In this document: positions 1 to 10,900 of the stretch, in pieces | How the letters are laid out: every line of letters starts with the position of its first letter | Numbering within the stretch: position 1 is the first letter of the stretch | Source: Ephydatia muelleri | Lineage: Eukaryota > Porifera > Demospongiae > Spongillida > Spongillidae | Direction of reading: 5' to 3' | NCBI GenBank assembly: GCA_013339895.1 | Contig: JABACO010000002.1 | Coordinates: forward strand, 5,874,235-5,938,234 | Length of the DNA: 64,000 nt | Notes under the pieces: model-generated | What the model saw: only the letters and a program-made list of their open reading frames with translations | What the model was told of the DNA's origin: nothing | Databases searched by the model: none | Program-made: the position numbers and the translations under genes

Positions 1-2291
1 GTGAGAAAGAATTAGGTGAAGACCGAGTAATGCATCATGATCACATAACAGGTAAGTTTATAGGGATGTGTCATAATTCATGCAATCTGAAAATGCGGCT
101 CAGAAAATTTCACACAAAAATACCAGTGGCGTTTCATAATCTAAGAGGCTATGATTCACACTTATTGCTGGCAGCTTTAGGAGATTGTACAACATATAAG
201 CATTTTAAAAGAATTAGTTGTATACCTAATAACATGGAGAAGTATATGTCGTTCACTATTGGGCCACTCAAATTCATAGACTCATATCAACTTTGTGTAG
301 CTTCTCTAGATTCCTTAGTATCAGTCTTAAAGGAAGAAGACCTAGTAATCACGCGGGAAAAAATTAGTGATGTCTATACTAAGGAAGCAACAGTAGAAAA
401 ATATGCAGAGTTGTTTGGGCTACTCAGACAGAAAGGCACCTATCCATATGAATATGTATCAGATTATGAAAAGTTTAACGACACAACATTACCACCAATA
501 GAAAGCTTTTACAGCAATCTATCAAAATCTGGTATAGACATGAAAGAATATCAACACGCCCAAAATGTTTGGAATAAATTTGAATGTACAACTCTTGGTG
601 AATATCACGACATATACTTAAAGACAGATGTATTGTTATTAGCTGATGTATTTGAAAAATTCAGAAAAGTAATAATAAACTACTTCAAATTGGATCCAGC
701 TCACTTTATATCAGCGGCAGGGCTTAGTTGGTCAGCGATGTTAAGAATGACCAAGGTCAAATTAGAACTAATTAGTGATGTAGACATGCACATGTTTATT
801 GAAAAAGGAATTCGAGGAGGAATTTCTACAGTCGCGACAAAGCGGTACGCACAGGCAAACAACAAATATCTACCTGACTACAAACCTGAAGATCCAGAAT
901 CATATATCATGTACTTTGATGCAAACAGCCTTTATGCAGCAGCGATGTCGAAGAAACTACCAACACATAACTTTACATGGAGACCAGAACTTGTAGGTGA
1001 AACTCCAGAGCAAATGACTGAAGTACTGGATTTGATAATGACCACAGATTTCGATGATGACATTGAAAGAATATATGAAGTTGATTTGAAATATCCACCT
1101 GAGTTACATGATCTACATAATGATTATCCATTGGCGCCAGAAGCCATGGTGGTAGACGACTCAATGTACAGCGAATATCAACAGATGGTGGCACAAAAAA
1201 TCAATAAGAAGATCTTGGCTAATATGAAGTTGGTGCCAAATCTACAAGATAAGAAGAACTACATACTCCATGGGCAAACATTAAAGTTATATATACAACT
1301 TGGTCTGAAGTTAACAAAAGTACATAAAGTATTGCAATTCGAACAAAGTAATTGGTTGCAGCAATATATATCATTTAACATCAAGCTGCGAAAAGATGCG
1401 AAGAATAATAAGTTTGAATCAAACCAATCAAAGTTGATGAACAATTCTGTGTACGGAAAAACAATGGAGAATCTGCGAAAAAGAATGCGTGTCGATTTAG
1501 TCAAAGCAACTGAAACAACAAGAATAAATAAATTGACATCAAGCGCACACTACATAGAACACAGAATATTTCCTGGTGGACTTATTGCAATACATTCATC
1601 AAAGACTAAACTAAAACTAAATAGACCAATATATGTAGGACTCGCTGTACTCGACATATCAAAGTGGATCATGTACAACTTTTGGTATAATCACATTAAA
1701 AAAGAATTTGGCGATAATGCTGAGCTGATCTACACAGACACAGACAGCTTAATTATCCTGTTTACTACAACTCCTGAGAATAATGCAGACGTGTACGAAT
1801 TCTTAAACACTCGACGTGAGTTATATGATTTCAGTGAATATCCCAAAGACCACATATGCTATGATACCACAAATGAAAAAGTTGTAGGCAAGTTTAAAGA
1901 TGAGGCATTAGGAAGACCAATATCTGAAGTAGTCGCACTCAGTTCTAAAATGTACGCTTACAAACAAGAACCACTACTTTCAGAAAGAGCAACAAAATCT
2001 GCAAAAGAAGAAAAGCGAGCGAAAGGTGTATGCAGAGCGGTAGTCAAAAGCGACCTGGCACTCAGCAAGTATAAGAAATGTTTGTTCGAGCAACAAGTAT
2101 ATGAATGTCAACAAGCGGTGATAAGAAGCAAGAATCACAAACTAGGAGTTTATCATCAACTAAAAACAAGTTTGTCTCCTATCGACACAAAGCGGTATAT
2201 TCTTGATGATGGCATCACCACTTATGCATTTGGGCATTACAAGATTGGAGAGATAGAGTTATTAAAACTATTCAATACAGACACGTGCTAA
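1..2291 (+). CDS. polB: Protein-primed family B DNA polymerase, 5' partial
   Basis: Replicates the viral genome from protein-primed ends; this type is the hallmark polymerase of Polintons and adintoviruses. The frame is open from the window edge through the first ATG at position 30, so the true start lies upstream. Numbering from that ATG: a DHITGKF...HNSCNL segment typical of the family (residues 4-20), Exo II around NLRGYDSHLL (D42), Exo III YLKTD (197-201), IRGGIS (261-266), motif A YFDANSLY (295-302), motif B KLMNNSVYGK (468-477) and motif C YTDTDS (568-573). All catalytic aspartates seen are present, and no frameshift occurs in 753 codons, unlike many genes further right. The next gene starts 4 bases after the stop. 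The identity is certain; only the N-terminus is missing. Confidence 0.95.
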   Translation, partial: EKELGEDRVMHHDHITGKFIGMCHNSCNLKMRLRKFHTKIPVAFHNLRGYDSHLLLAALGDCTTYKHFKRISCIPNNMEKYMSFTIGPLKFIDSYQLCVASLDSLVSVLKEEDLVITREKISDVYTKEATVEKYAELFGLLRQKGTYPYEYVSDYEKFNDTTLPPIESFYSNLSKSGIDMKEYQHAQNVWNKFECTTLGEYHDIYLKTDVLLLADVFEKFRKVIINYFKLDPAHFISAAGLSWSAMLRMTKVKLELISDVDMHMFIEKGIRGGISTVATKRYAQANNKYLPDYKPEDPESYIMYFDANSLYAAAMSKKLPTHNFTWRPELVGETPEQMTEVLDLIMTTDFDDDIERIYEVDLKYPPELHDLHNDYPLAPEAMVVDDSMYSEYQQMVAQKINKKILANMKLVPNLQDKKNYILHGQTLKLYIQLGLKLTKVHKVLQFEQSNWLQQYISFNIKLRKDAKNNKFESNQSKLMNNSVYGKTMENLRKRMRVDLVKATETTRINKLTSSAHYIEHRIFPGGLIAIHSSKTKLKLNRPIYVGLAVLDISKWIMYNFWYNHIKKEFGDNAELIYTDTDSLIILFTTTPENNADVYEFLNTRRELYDFSEYPKDHICYDTTNEKVVGKFKDEALGRPISEVVALSSKMYAYKQEPLLSERATKSAKEEKRAKGVCRAVVKSDLALSKYKKCLFEQQVYECQQAVIRSKNHKLGVYHQLKTSLSPIDTKRYILDDGITTYAFGHYKIGEIELLKLFNTDTC

Positions 2292-2662
2292 AGAATGTTC
2301 TGCTTCAGACGCTACCGGCTGGGTGAGAGACCTGAAATAACTGTTGGCGCAGAACTACCAGAGGCACCTGTAAGACAATTACCCTTGGAGGAAACCCCAG
2401 CGATATTATCACTAAAAAGTGAAAACAACGAATTAAGAAGGCAAATCGAGCTGATGCGTAACGAGGTGACGCACATACGCAGTAGTTTAAGGAGGCATGA
2501 AATAGAGATTCGAGTGCTACGTGGCACATCGTACGACGGGGCAATAATCTGGAAGGTACAGCCCATCAGCACCCTATTCATGGAGGACCCAGAAAAGAAA
2601 GATCTGCCAGATACTCACTATTCTGGCAAAGAAATATTCTCAATACCATTTTACAGTGGCAG

Positions 2663-2745
2663 GTAAGTAAGGGGCTGATTGTGTTAGGGGGCATACCCCT
2701 AATTAAGTGGGTTGAATGATAATAAATGTTTTTTTTTTATTTCAG
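2663..2745 (+). other. Spliceosomal intron in the TRAF-like gene (83 bp)
   Basis: Donor GTAAGT and acceptor TTTTTATTTCAG preceded by a polypyrimidine run. Removing it joins the two halves of the MATH domain in frame through a split arginine codon (SGR followed by YGY), exactly at the junction expected in TRAF family proteins. The intron also contains one of the viral GC-rich hairpins (2684-2702). Confidence 0.85.
2684..2702. terminator. GC-rich hairpin TTAGGGGG-cata-CCCCTAA
   Basis: This copy lies inside the TRAF intron rather than between genes. It is the only copy left of the big insertion and matches the hairpins at 27,923, 29,007 and 39,637, which supports polB-TRAF and the right-hand gene block being one virus. 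Confidence 0.55.
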
Positions 2746-3049
2746 ATATGGATACAGGTACAATCTGGGGGCGAGTATAAATCCAAGACAGGGTAATATG
2801 AGGATCTTCTTGATGCTGAATCGTGGTGAATATGATGCTTTACTGCCCTGGCCCTTGGAATTCCAAAGCACTGTAACAATTATACCACCCACCGGAAGTG
2901 CGGAACAGCCCATAATCTTGGACATGGAGGCGAGGTCAATGAAATCACCTCAACCGCACCTTCCGATAACATACAAGTATGCCCTTGTTTTGGACTTGCA
3001 GAAGCTCTGCAAGTTCGCCTCACATGACACAATATTTGTGAGGGGCGTC

Positions 3050-3061
3050 CACAGGGAAAAA
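3050..3061 (+). repeat. CACTA left terminal inverted repeat
   Basis: CACAGGGAAAAA directly after target-site copy GTC. Beyond 12 bases the two ends diverge but keep similar TACAATGG-type subterminal motifs. Confidence 0.8.
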
Positions 3062-3229
3062 GTTGAAAATACAATGGTTTATTTTACCATGTTTTACCAT
3101 TCTCTACAACATAGAACAACCATGGTTTTTTCAAATACATCGTTGCTGCTATACGTTGTTGTAAAAAATACAACAAATTACAACATTCGAGTGATGTACC
3201 ATGACAAAACGTTGTAAGCTATTGCAATT

Positions 3230-4356
3230 GGGCAAACCATAGATTAAAGAATACCTGGATACGAAACGCAGAGATAATTAGAAATGATCCGCGTTTCGGC
3301 ACGTGACTCTTTTGGTCTAATAAATTTACATGGCTATACCAGCGGCCGACACTGACTTGCTTATTGTGATACGAGCGATACAGGAGACGATTACGGACAC
3401 TAAGATACCTGGTACGCAGGCAGAAACACATCCTCTTAGCGAGTTGCTTACGATTTCCGATACCGTTGTTTTTAATACATTTTGTTGTGAGTTATGTTCC
3501 TCTATTCGAGACTGTCTACGTCACCCAAGGATAAAGGCACAGTCAGCTAGAGAAAGAGCTTACCGGTGTTTCAATCAGGTACGTTTGATGGAGTTGCCAC
3601 GTACTTGGAAACGCCTTTTCAGTCGAATCAGTGTCATTGGTCAGCAGTTCGATCATCCATTGCACTTACAAGCAGTGAACAGGCGTTTGTTCAATCAGCT
3701 ACTAACTAACAAGCAGCTTTGCGAAACCTCTGCGACCAACAGTACTAGTCCGCAGACGGTTAAATTAAAATAACCCACAAAACTATAAGACATTTGTACA
3801 TAACGTGTAACGTTGGTACACCTTTGACAGTATGCGTTCCACACAACAACTCTTTCTTAACAGTTATAAGCAAAATTGGACTTTGTTGCGTGAGTCTAGT
3901 TCACACACTATGTTCCGAAACAAGATGGGTCCACAACCTGTTCACAAAGCAGTTGTACCCACATGTTGAGGCCCCTTACAACGTATATACGTTCGTTCCA
4001 CAGAGGGAATAATACACTTATTTGCTTATAGAAATGAATGGTTGGAAGCTTCTCTAAGTTGAGATGTATGTTCCGAAGAGGCAGAAATGATACATACGGT
4101 ACCTACATAGAGTGTGCTTAGTGAATTGCGTGAACAGTACTTACTAACCTGGAAAGTAAGACCAGTGGGAGTACGAATATTGCCGAAAATATCGAAGTTT
4201 GTGTTGAACAGCAGTGAAAGTTGGGAAAAAAGCGTACGGTACAAAAGGGTTAATCGAAACACACTTAGCTTCAAAGAGTTCGCCGCCTACAATTGACAAT
4301 TCAATGGATCACGTGACGCGTTTCGTATCCAGGTATTCTTTAATCTATGGGCAAAC
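3230..4356. repeat. Subterminal inverted repeat (arms 3230-3269 and 4318-4356)
   Basis: About 39 bases from GGGCAAAC/GGGCAAACC through ATAGATTAAAGAATACC to ACGAAACGC occur in opposite orientation 1.05 kb apart, nearly perfect. Both arms are followed within about 50 bases by a CACGTGAC motif (3300 and 4309). The arms enclose an open frame at 3330-3773. It may be the remains of a small nested hairpin element. Confidence 0.7.
3330..3773 (+). CDS. Unrecognised open frame inside the CACTA left flank
   Basis: A 147-codon frame lying between the two arms of the 40-bp inverted repeat. The product has several cysteines (FCCELCSSIRDC) and an Arg-rich middle, with no transmembrane segment and no motif I recognise. 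Codon composition is not strikingly gene-like, and no splice sites or polyadenylation signal are obvious. It could be a captured gene fragment, a small element ORF or chance. Confidence 0.25.
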   Translation: MAIPAADTDLLIVIRAIQETITDTKIPGTQAETHPLSELLTISDTVVFNTFCCELCSSIRDCLRHPRIKAQSARERAYRCFNQVRLMELPRTWKRLFSRISVIGQQFDHPLHLQAVNRRLFNQLLTNKQLCETSATNSTSPQTVKLK

Positions 4357-4962
4357 TAACGTAGTGAAAACATTGCGTAATTACAAATACAAGGGTTTAC
4401 AATGGTTACAAATTATTGATCACGTGACTCCTTACTTAAAGAAATCTGCTTTTTGCCGTGATGGTTGGTCTTTGTGTGAGCTCCTCAGGAGGACGGAAAG
4501 TTGAGTATCTCTTGTCTTTTGAACAACATGCTACTCAGCTTGTGCGTTAATCTTTCATTCTCGCATCAATCGTAAATGGGTTTGGGAGGAGCGGTGTTTG
4601 AAGAAGTGCGTGCGTGTACTCAGTTTGCTGGGCGGCGTTAGATAAGTACGATTGTGTGTGCAGGTGCGTTTCTATTCTAGACCACTTTCATCTTGTTTAG
4701 TGCGCACCGCTTTCGGTATACATATATAGGTGCGTGACGGCATGTGTTGGCCTACAAGTGTGCATTCTAATACATTCTTGTCTTGCTTCCCTTCATGCCC
4801 TCAGTATATGCGCAACAGTGCTGGCCTTCTACTAATCTGAATCAATGCCAATACACCTGTGTATGTGACGGTGGTCCGACATAGGGTGAGTCAACTGTTC
4901 ACTCTTCTATGTGTTTACATGTACAGTATTGTAATCAGAACATTCCCTGGTATAGGTGTATT
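4357..4962. other. CACTA interior spacer without recognisable gene
   Basis: Unique-looking sequence between the inverted repeat and the satellite. It holds a second CACGTGACTCCTTAC motif (4421-4435) resembling the one at 3300. No frame here resembles a known protein. Confidence 0.5.
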
Positions 4963-7900
4963 GTATGTCAGCTAGTGTTGCCCTTCTGACAGAGCTGTCT
5001 CTGTGATGGGCAGGGAGTGTGATCTTGTTGTGACACTTTGGGTGTCTTTCCTCTTGTGCCTGTGTAGCATTCTGTATGTGTATGTGGTGATTAATTAGAA
5101 TATCAAGCCAACCGTATGTCGGCTAGTGTTGCCCTTCTGACAGAGCTGTCTCTGTGATGGGCAGGGAGTGTGATCTTGTTGTGACACTTTGGGTGTCTTT
5201 TCTCTTGTGCCTGTGTAGCATTCTGTATGTGTATGTGGAGATTAATTAGAATATCAAGCCAACCGTATGTCGGCTAGTGTTGCCATTCTGACAGAGCTGT
5301 CTCTGTGATGGGCAGGGAGTGTGATCTTGTTGTGACACTTTGGGTGTCTTTTCTCTTGTGCCTGTGTAGCATTCTGTATGTGTATGTGGTGATTAATTAG
5401 AATATCAAGCCAACCGTATGTCGGCTAGTGTTGCCCTTCTGACAGAGCTGTCTCTGTGATGGGCAGGGAGTGTGATCTTCTTGTGACACTTTGGGTGTCT
5501 TTCCTCTTGTGCCTGTGTAGCATTCTGTATGTGTATGTGGTGATTAATTAGAATATCAAGCCAACTGTATGTCGGCTAGTGTTGCCTTTCTGACAGAGCT
5601 GTCTCTGTGATGGGCAGGGAGTGTGATCTTGTTGTGACACTTTGGGTGTCTTTCCTCTTGTGCCTGTGTAGTATTCTGTATGTGTAAGTGGTGATTAATT
5701 AGAATAACATGTCGGCTAGTGTTGCCCTTCTGACAGAGCTGTCTCTGTGATGGGCAGGGAGTGTGATCTTGTTGTGACACTTTGGGTGTCTTTCCTCTTG
5801 TGCCTGTGTAGCGTTCTGTATGTGTATGTGGTGATTAATTAGAATATCAAGCCAACTGTATGTCGGCTAGTGTTGCCCTTCTGACAGAGCTGTCTCTGTG
5901 ATGGGCAGGGAGTGTGATCTTGTTGTGACACTTTGGGTGTCTTTCCTCTTGTGCCTGTGTAGCATTCTGTATGTGTATGTGGTGATTAATTAGAATATCA
6001 AGCCAACCGTATGTCGGCTAGTGTTGCCCTTCTGACAGAGCTGTCTCTGTGATGGGCAGGGAGTGTGATCTTGTTGTGACACTTTGGGTGTCTTTCCTCT
6101 TGTGCCTGTGTAGTATTCTGTATGTGTAAGTGGTGATTAATTAGAATAACATGTCGGCTAGTGTTGCCCTTCTGACAGAGCTGTCTCTGTGATGGGCAGG
6201 GAGTGTGATCTTGTTGTGACACTTTGGGTGTCTTTCCTCTTGTGCCTGTGTAGCGTTCTGTATGTGTATGTGGTGATTAATTAGAATATCAAGCCAACTG
6301 TATGTCGGCTAGTGTTGCCCTTCTGACAGAGCTGTCTCTGTGATGGGCAGGGAGTGTGATCTTGTTGTGACACTTTGGGTGTCTTTCCTCTTGTGCCTGT
6401 GTAGCATTCTGTATGTGTATGTGGTGATTAATTAGAATATCAAGCCAACTGTATGTCGGCTAGTGTTGCCCTTCTGACAGAGCTGTCTCTGTGATGGGCA
6501 GGGAGTGTGATCTTGTTGTGACACTTTGGGTGTCTTTCCTCTTGTGCCTGTGTAGTATTCTGTATGTGTAAGTGGTGATTAATTAGAATATCAAGCCAAC
6601 CGTATGTCGGCTAGTGTTGCCCTTCTGACAGAGCTGTCTCTGTGATGGGCAGGGAGTGTGATCTTGTTGTGACACTTTGGGTGTCTTTCCTCTTGTGCCT
6701 GTGTAGCATTCTGTATGTGTATGTGGTGATTAATTAGAATATCAAGCCAACTGTATGTCGGCTAGTGTTGCCCTTCTGACAGAGCTGTCTCTGTGATGGG
6801 CAGGGAGTGTGATCTTGTTGTGACACTTTGGGTGTCTTTCCTCTTGTGCCTGTGTAGTATTCTGTATGTGTAAGTTGTGATTAATTACAATATCATGTCG
6901 ACTAGTGTTGCCCTTCTGACAGAGCTGTCTCTGTAATGGGCAGGGAGTGTGATCTTGTTGTGACATATTGGGTGTCTTTCCTCTTGTGCCTGTGTAGCGT
7001 TCTGTATGTGTATGTGGTGATTAATTAGAATATCAAGCCAACTGTATGTCGGCTAGTGTTGCCCTTCTGACAGAGCTGTCTCTGTGATGGGCAGGGAGTG
7101 TGATCTTGTTGTGACACTTTGGGTGTCTTTTCTCTTGTGCCTATGTAGCGTTCTGTATGTGTATGTGGTGATTAATTAGAATATCAAGCCAACTGTATGT
7201 CGGCTAGTGTTGCCCTTCTGACAGAGCTGTCTCTGTGATGGGCAGGGAGTGTGATCTTGTTGTGACACTTTGGGTGTCTTTCCTCTTGTGCCTGTGTAGT
7301 ATTCTGTATGTGTAAGTGGTGATTAATTAGAATATCATGTCGGCTAGTGTTGCCCTTCTGACAGAGCTGTCTCTGTAATGGGCAGGGAGTGTGATCTTGT
7401 TGTGACATATTGGGTGTCTTTCCTCTTGTGCCTGTGTAGCGTTCTGTATGTGTATGTGGTGATTAATTAGAATATCAAGCCAACTGTATGTCGGCTAGTG
7501 TTGCCCTTCTGACAGAGCTGTATCTGTGATGGGCAGGGAGTGTGATCTTGTTGTGACACTTTGGGTGTCTTTCCTCTTGTGCCTGTGTAGTATTCTGTAT
7601 GTGTAAGTGGTGATTAATTAGAATATCAAGCCAACCGTATGTCGGCTAGTGTTGCCCTTCTGACAGAGCTGTCTCTGTGATGGGCAGGGAGTGTGATCTT
7701 GTTGTGACACTTTGGGTGTCTTTCCTCTTGTGCCTGTGTAGCATTCTGTATGTGTATGTGGTGATTAATTAGAATATCAAGCCAACTGTATGTCGGCTAG
7801 TGTTGCCCTTCTGACAGAGCTGTCTCTGTGATGGGCAGGGAGTGTGATCTTGTTGTGACACTTTGGGTGTCTTTCCTCTTGTGCCTGTGTAGTATTCTGT

Positions 7901-10900
7901 ATGTGTAAGTGGTGATTAATTAGAATATCATGTCGACTAGTGTTGCCCTTCTGACAGAGCTGTCTCTGTAATGGGCAGGGAGTGTGATCTTGTTGTGACA
8001 TATTGGGTGTCTTTCCTCTTGTGCCTGTGTAGCGTTCTGTATGTGTATGTGGTGATTAATTAGAATATCAAGCCAACTGTATGTCGGCTAGTGTTGCCCT
8101 TCTGACAGAGCTGTCTCTGTGATGGGCAGGGAGTGTGATCTTGTTGTGACACTTTGGGTGTCTTTTCTCTTGTGCCTGTGTAGCATTCTGTATGTGTATG
8201 TGGTGATTAATTAGAATATCAAGCCAACCGTATGTCGGCTAGTGTTGCCCTTCTGACAGAGCTGTCTCTGTGATGGGCAGGGAGTGTGATCTTGTTGTGA
8301 CACTTTGGGTGTATTTTCTCTTGTGCCTGTGTAGCATTCTGTATGTGTAAGTGGTGATTAATTAGAATATCAAGCCAACCGTATGTCGGCTAGTGTTGCC
8401 CTTCTGACAGAGCTGTCTCTGTGATGGGCAGGGAGTGTGATCTTGTTGTGACACTTTGGGTGTCTTTCCTCTTGTGCCTGTGTAGCATTCTGTATGTGTA
8501 TGTGGTGATTAATTAGAATATCAAGCCAACTGTATGTCGGCTAGTGTTGCCCTTCTGACAGAGCTGTCTCTGTGATGGGCAGGGAGTGTGATCTTGTTGT
8601 GACACTTTGGGTGTCTTTCCTCTTGTGCCTGTGTAGTATTCTGTATGTGTAAGTGGTGATTAATTAGAATATCATGTCGGCTAGTGTTGCCCTTCTGACA
8701 GAGCTGTCTCTGTAATGGGCAGGGAGTGTGATCTTGTTGTGACATATTGGGTGTCTTTCCTCTTGTGCCTGTGTAGCGTTCTGTATGTGTATGTGGTGAT
8801 TAATTAGAATATCAAGCCAACTGTATGTCGGCTAGTGTTGCCCTTCTGACAGAGCTGTCTCTGTGATGGGCAGGGAGTGTGATCTTGTTGTGACACTTTG
8901 GGTGTCTTTTCTCTAGTGCCTGTGTAGCATTCTGTATGTGTATGTGGTGATTAATTAGAATATCAAGCCAACCGTATGTCGGCTAGTGTTGCCCTTCTGA
9001 CAGAGCTGTCTCTGTGATGGGCAGGGAGTGTGATCTTGTTGTGACACTTTGGGTGTCTTTTCTCTTGTGCCTGTGTAGCACATACAGAATGTATGTGGTG
9101 ATTAATTAGAATATCAAGCCAACCGTATGTCGGCTAGTGTTGCCCTTCTGACAGAGCTGTCTCTGTGATGGGCAGGGAGTGTGATCTTGTTGTGACACTT
9201 TGGGTGTCTTTCCTCTTGTGCCTGTGTAGCATTCTGTATGTGTATGAGGTGATTAATTAGAATATCAAGCCAACTGTATGTCGGCTAGTGTTGCCCTTCT
9301 GACAGAGCTGTCTCTGTGATGGGCAGGGAGTGTGATCTTGTTGTGACACTTTGGGTGTCTTTCCTCTTGTGCCTGTGTAGCATTCTGTATGTGTATGTGG
9401 TGATTAATTAGAATATCAAGCCAACTGTATGTCGGCTAGTGTTGCCCTTCTGACAGAGCTGTCTCTGTGATGGGCAGGGAGTGTGATCTTGTTGTGACAC
9501 TTTGGGTGTCTTTCCTCTTGTGCCTGTGTAGTATTCTGTATGTGTAAGTGGTGATTAATTAGAATATCATGTCGACTAGTGTTGCCCTTCTGACAGAGCT
9601 GTCTCTGTAATGGGCAGGGAGTGTGATCTAGTTGTGACATATTGGGTGTCTTTCCTCTTGTGCCTGTGTAGCGTTCTGTATGTGTATGTGGTGATTAATT
9701 AGAATATCAAGCCAACTGTATGTCGGCTAGTGTTGCCCTTCTGACAGAGCTGTCTCTGTGATGGGCAGGGAGTGTGATCTTGTTGTGACACTTTGGGTGT
9801 CTTTTCTCTTGTGCCTGTGTAGCATTCTGTATGTGTATGTGGTGATTAATTAGAATATCAAGCCAACCGTATGTCGGCTAGTGTTGCCCTTCTGACAGAG
9901 CTGTCTCTGTGATGGGCAGGGAGTGTGATCTTGTTGTGACACTTTGGGTGTCTTTCCTCTTGTGCCTGTGTAGCATTCTGTATGTGTAAGTGGTGATTAA
10001 TTAGAATATCAAGCCAACCGTATGTCGGCTAGTGTTGCCCTTCTGACAGAGCTGTCTCTGTGATGGGCAGGGAGTGTGATCTTGTTGTGACACTTTGGGT
10101 GTCTTTCCTCTTGTGCCTGTGTAGCATTCTGTATGTGTATGTGGTGATTAATTAGAATATCAAGCCAACTGTATGTCGGCTAGTGTTGCCCTTCTGACAG
10201 AGCTGTCTCTGTGATGGGCAGGGAGTGTGATCTTGTTGTGACACTTTGGGTGTCTTTCCTCTTGTGCCTGTGTAGTATTCTGTATATTTAAGTGGTGATT
10301 AATTAGAATATCATGTCGGCTAGTGTTGCCCTTCTGACAGAGCTGTCTCTGTAATGGGCAGGGAGTGTGATCTTGTTGTGACATATTGGGTGTCTTTCCT
10401 CTTGTGCCTGTGTAGCGTTCTGTATGTGTATGTGGTGATTAATTAGAATATCAAGCCAACCGTATGTCGGCTAGTGTTGCCCTTCTGACAGAGCTGTCTC
10501 TGTGATGGGCAGGGAGTGTGATCTTGTTGTGACACTTTGGGTGTCTTTTCTCTTGTGCCTGTGTAGCATTCTGTATGTGTATGTGGAGATTAATTAGAAT
10601 ATCAAGCCAACCGTATGTCGGCTAGTGTTGCCATTCTGACAGAGCTGTCTCTGTGATGGGCAGGGAGTGTGATCTTGTTGTGACACTTTGGGTGTCTTTT
10701 CTCTTGTGCCTGTGTAGCATTCTGTATGTGTATGTGGTGATTAATTAGAATATCAAGCCAACCGTATGTCGGCTAGTGTTGCCCTTCTGACAGAGCTGTC
10801 TCTGTGATGGGCAGGGAGTGTGATCTTCTTGTGACACTTTGGGTGTCTTTCCTCTTGTGCCTGTGTAGCATTCTGTATGTGTATGTGGTGATTAATTAGA

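Larger units (their letters stand above)
2295..3049 (+). pseudogene. TRAF-like coiled-coil/MATH protein, interrupted by a CACTA transposon
   Basis: Exon 1 (2295-2662) encodes a short basic N-terminus, a coiled coil (about residues 40-76, rich in L, E, R) and the first strands of a MATH (TRAF-C) domain beginning near GAIIWKVQ. Exon 2 (2746-3049) continues the domain with the family signatures YGYRYNLGAS, RGEYDALLPWPL and SHDTIFVR. In cellular TRAFs this fold binds receptor tails and adaptors in TNF-receptor/TLR signalling; no RING is attached here. The start lies 4 bases after the polB stop, so the gene belongs to the viral element. A 21-kb transposon inserted after codon GTC at 3047-3049. The remaining 14 codons and the stop sit beyond it (24,074-24,115) and are in frame. 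Family assignment is strong; role in the virus is inferred. Confidence 0.85.
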
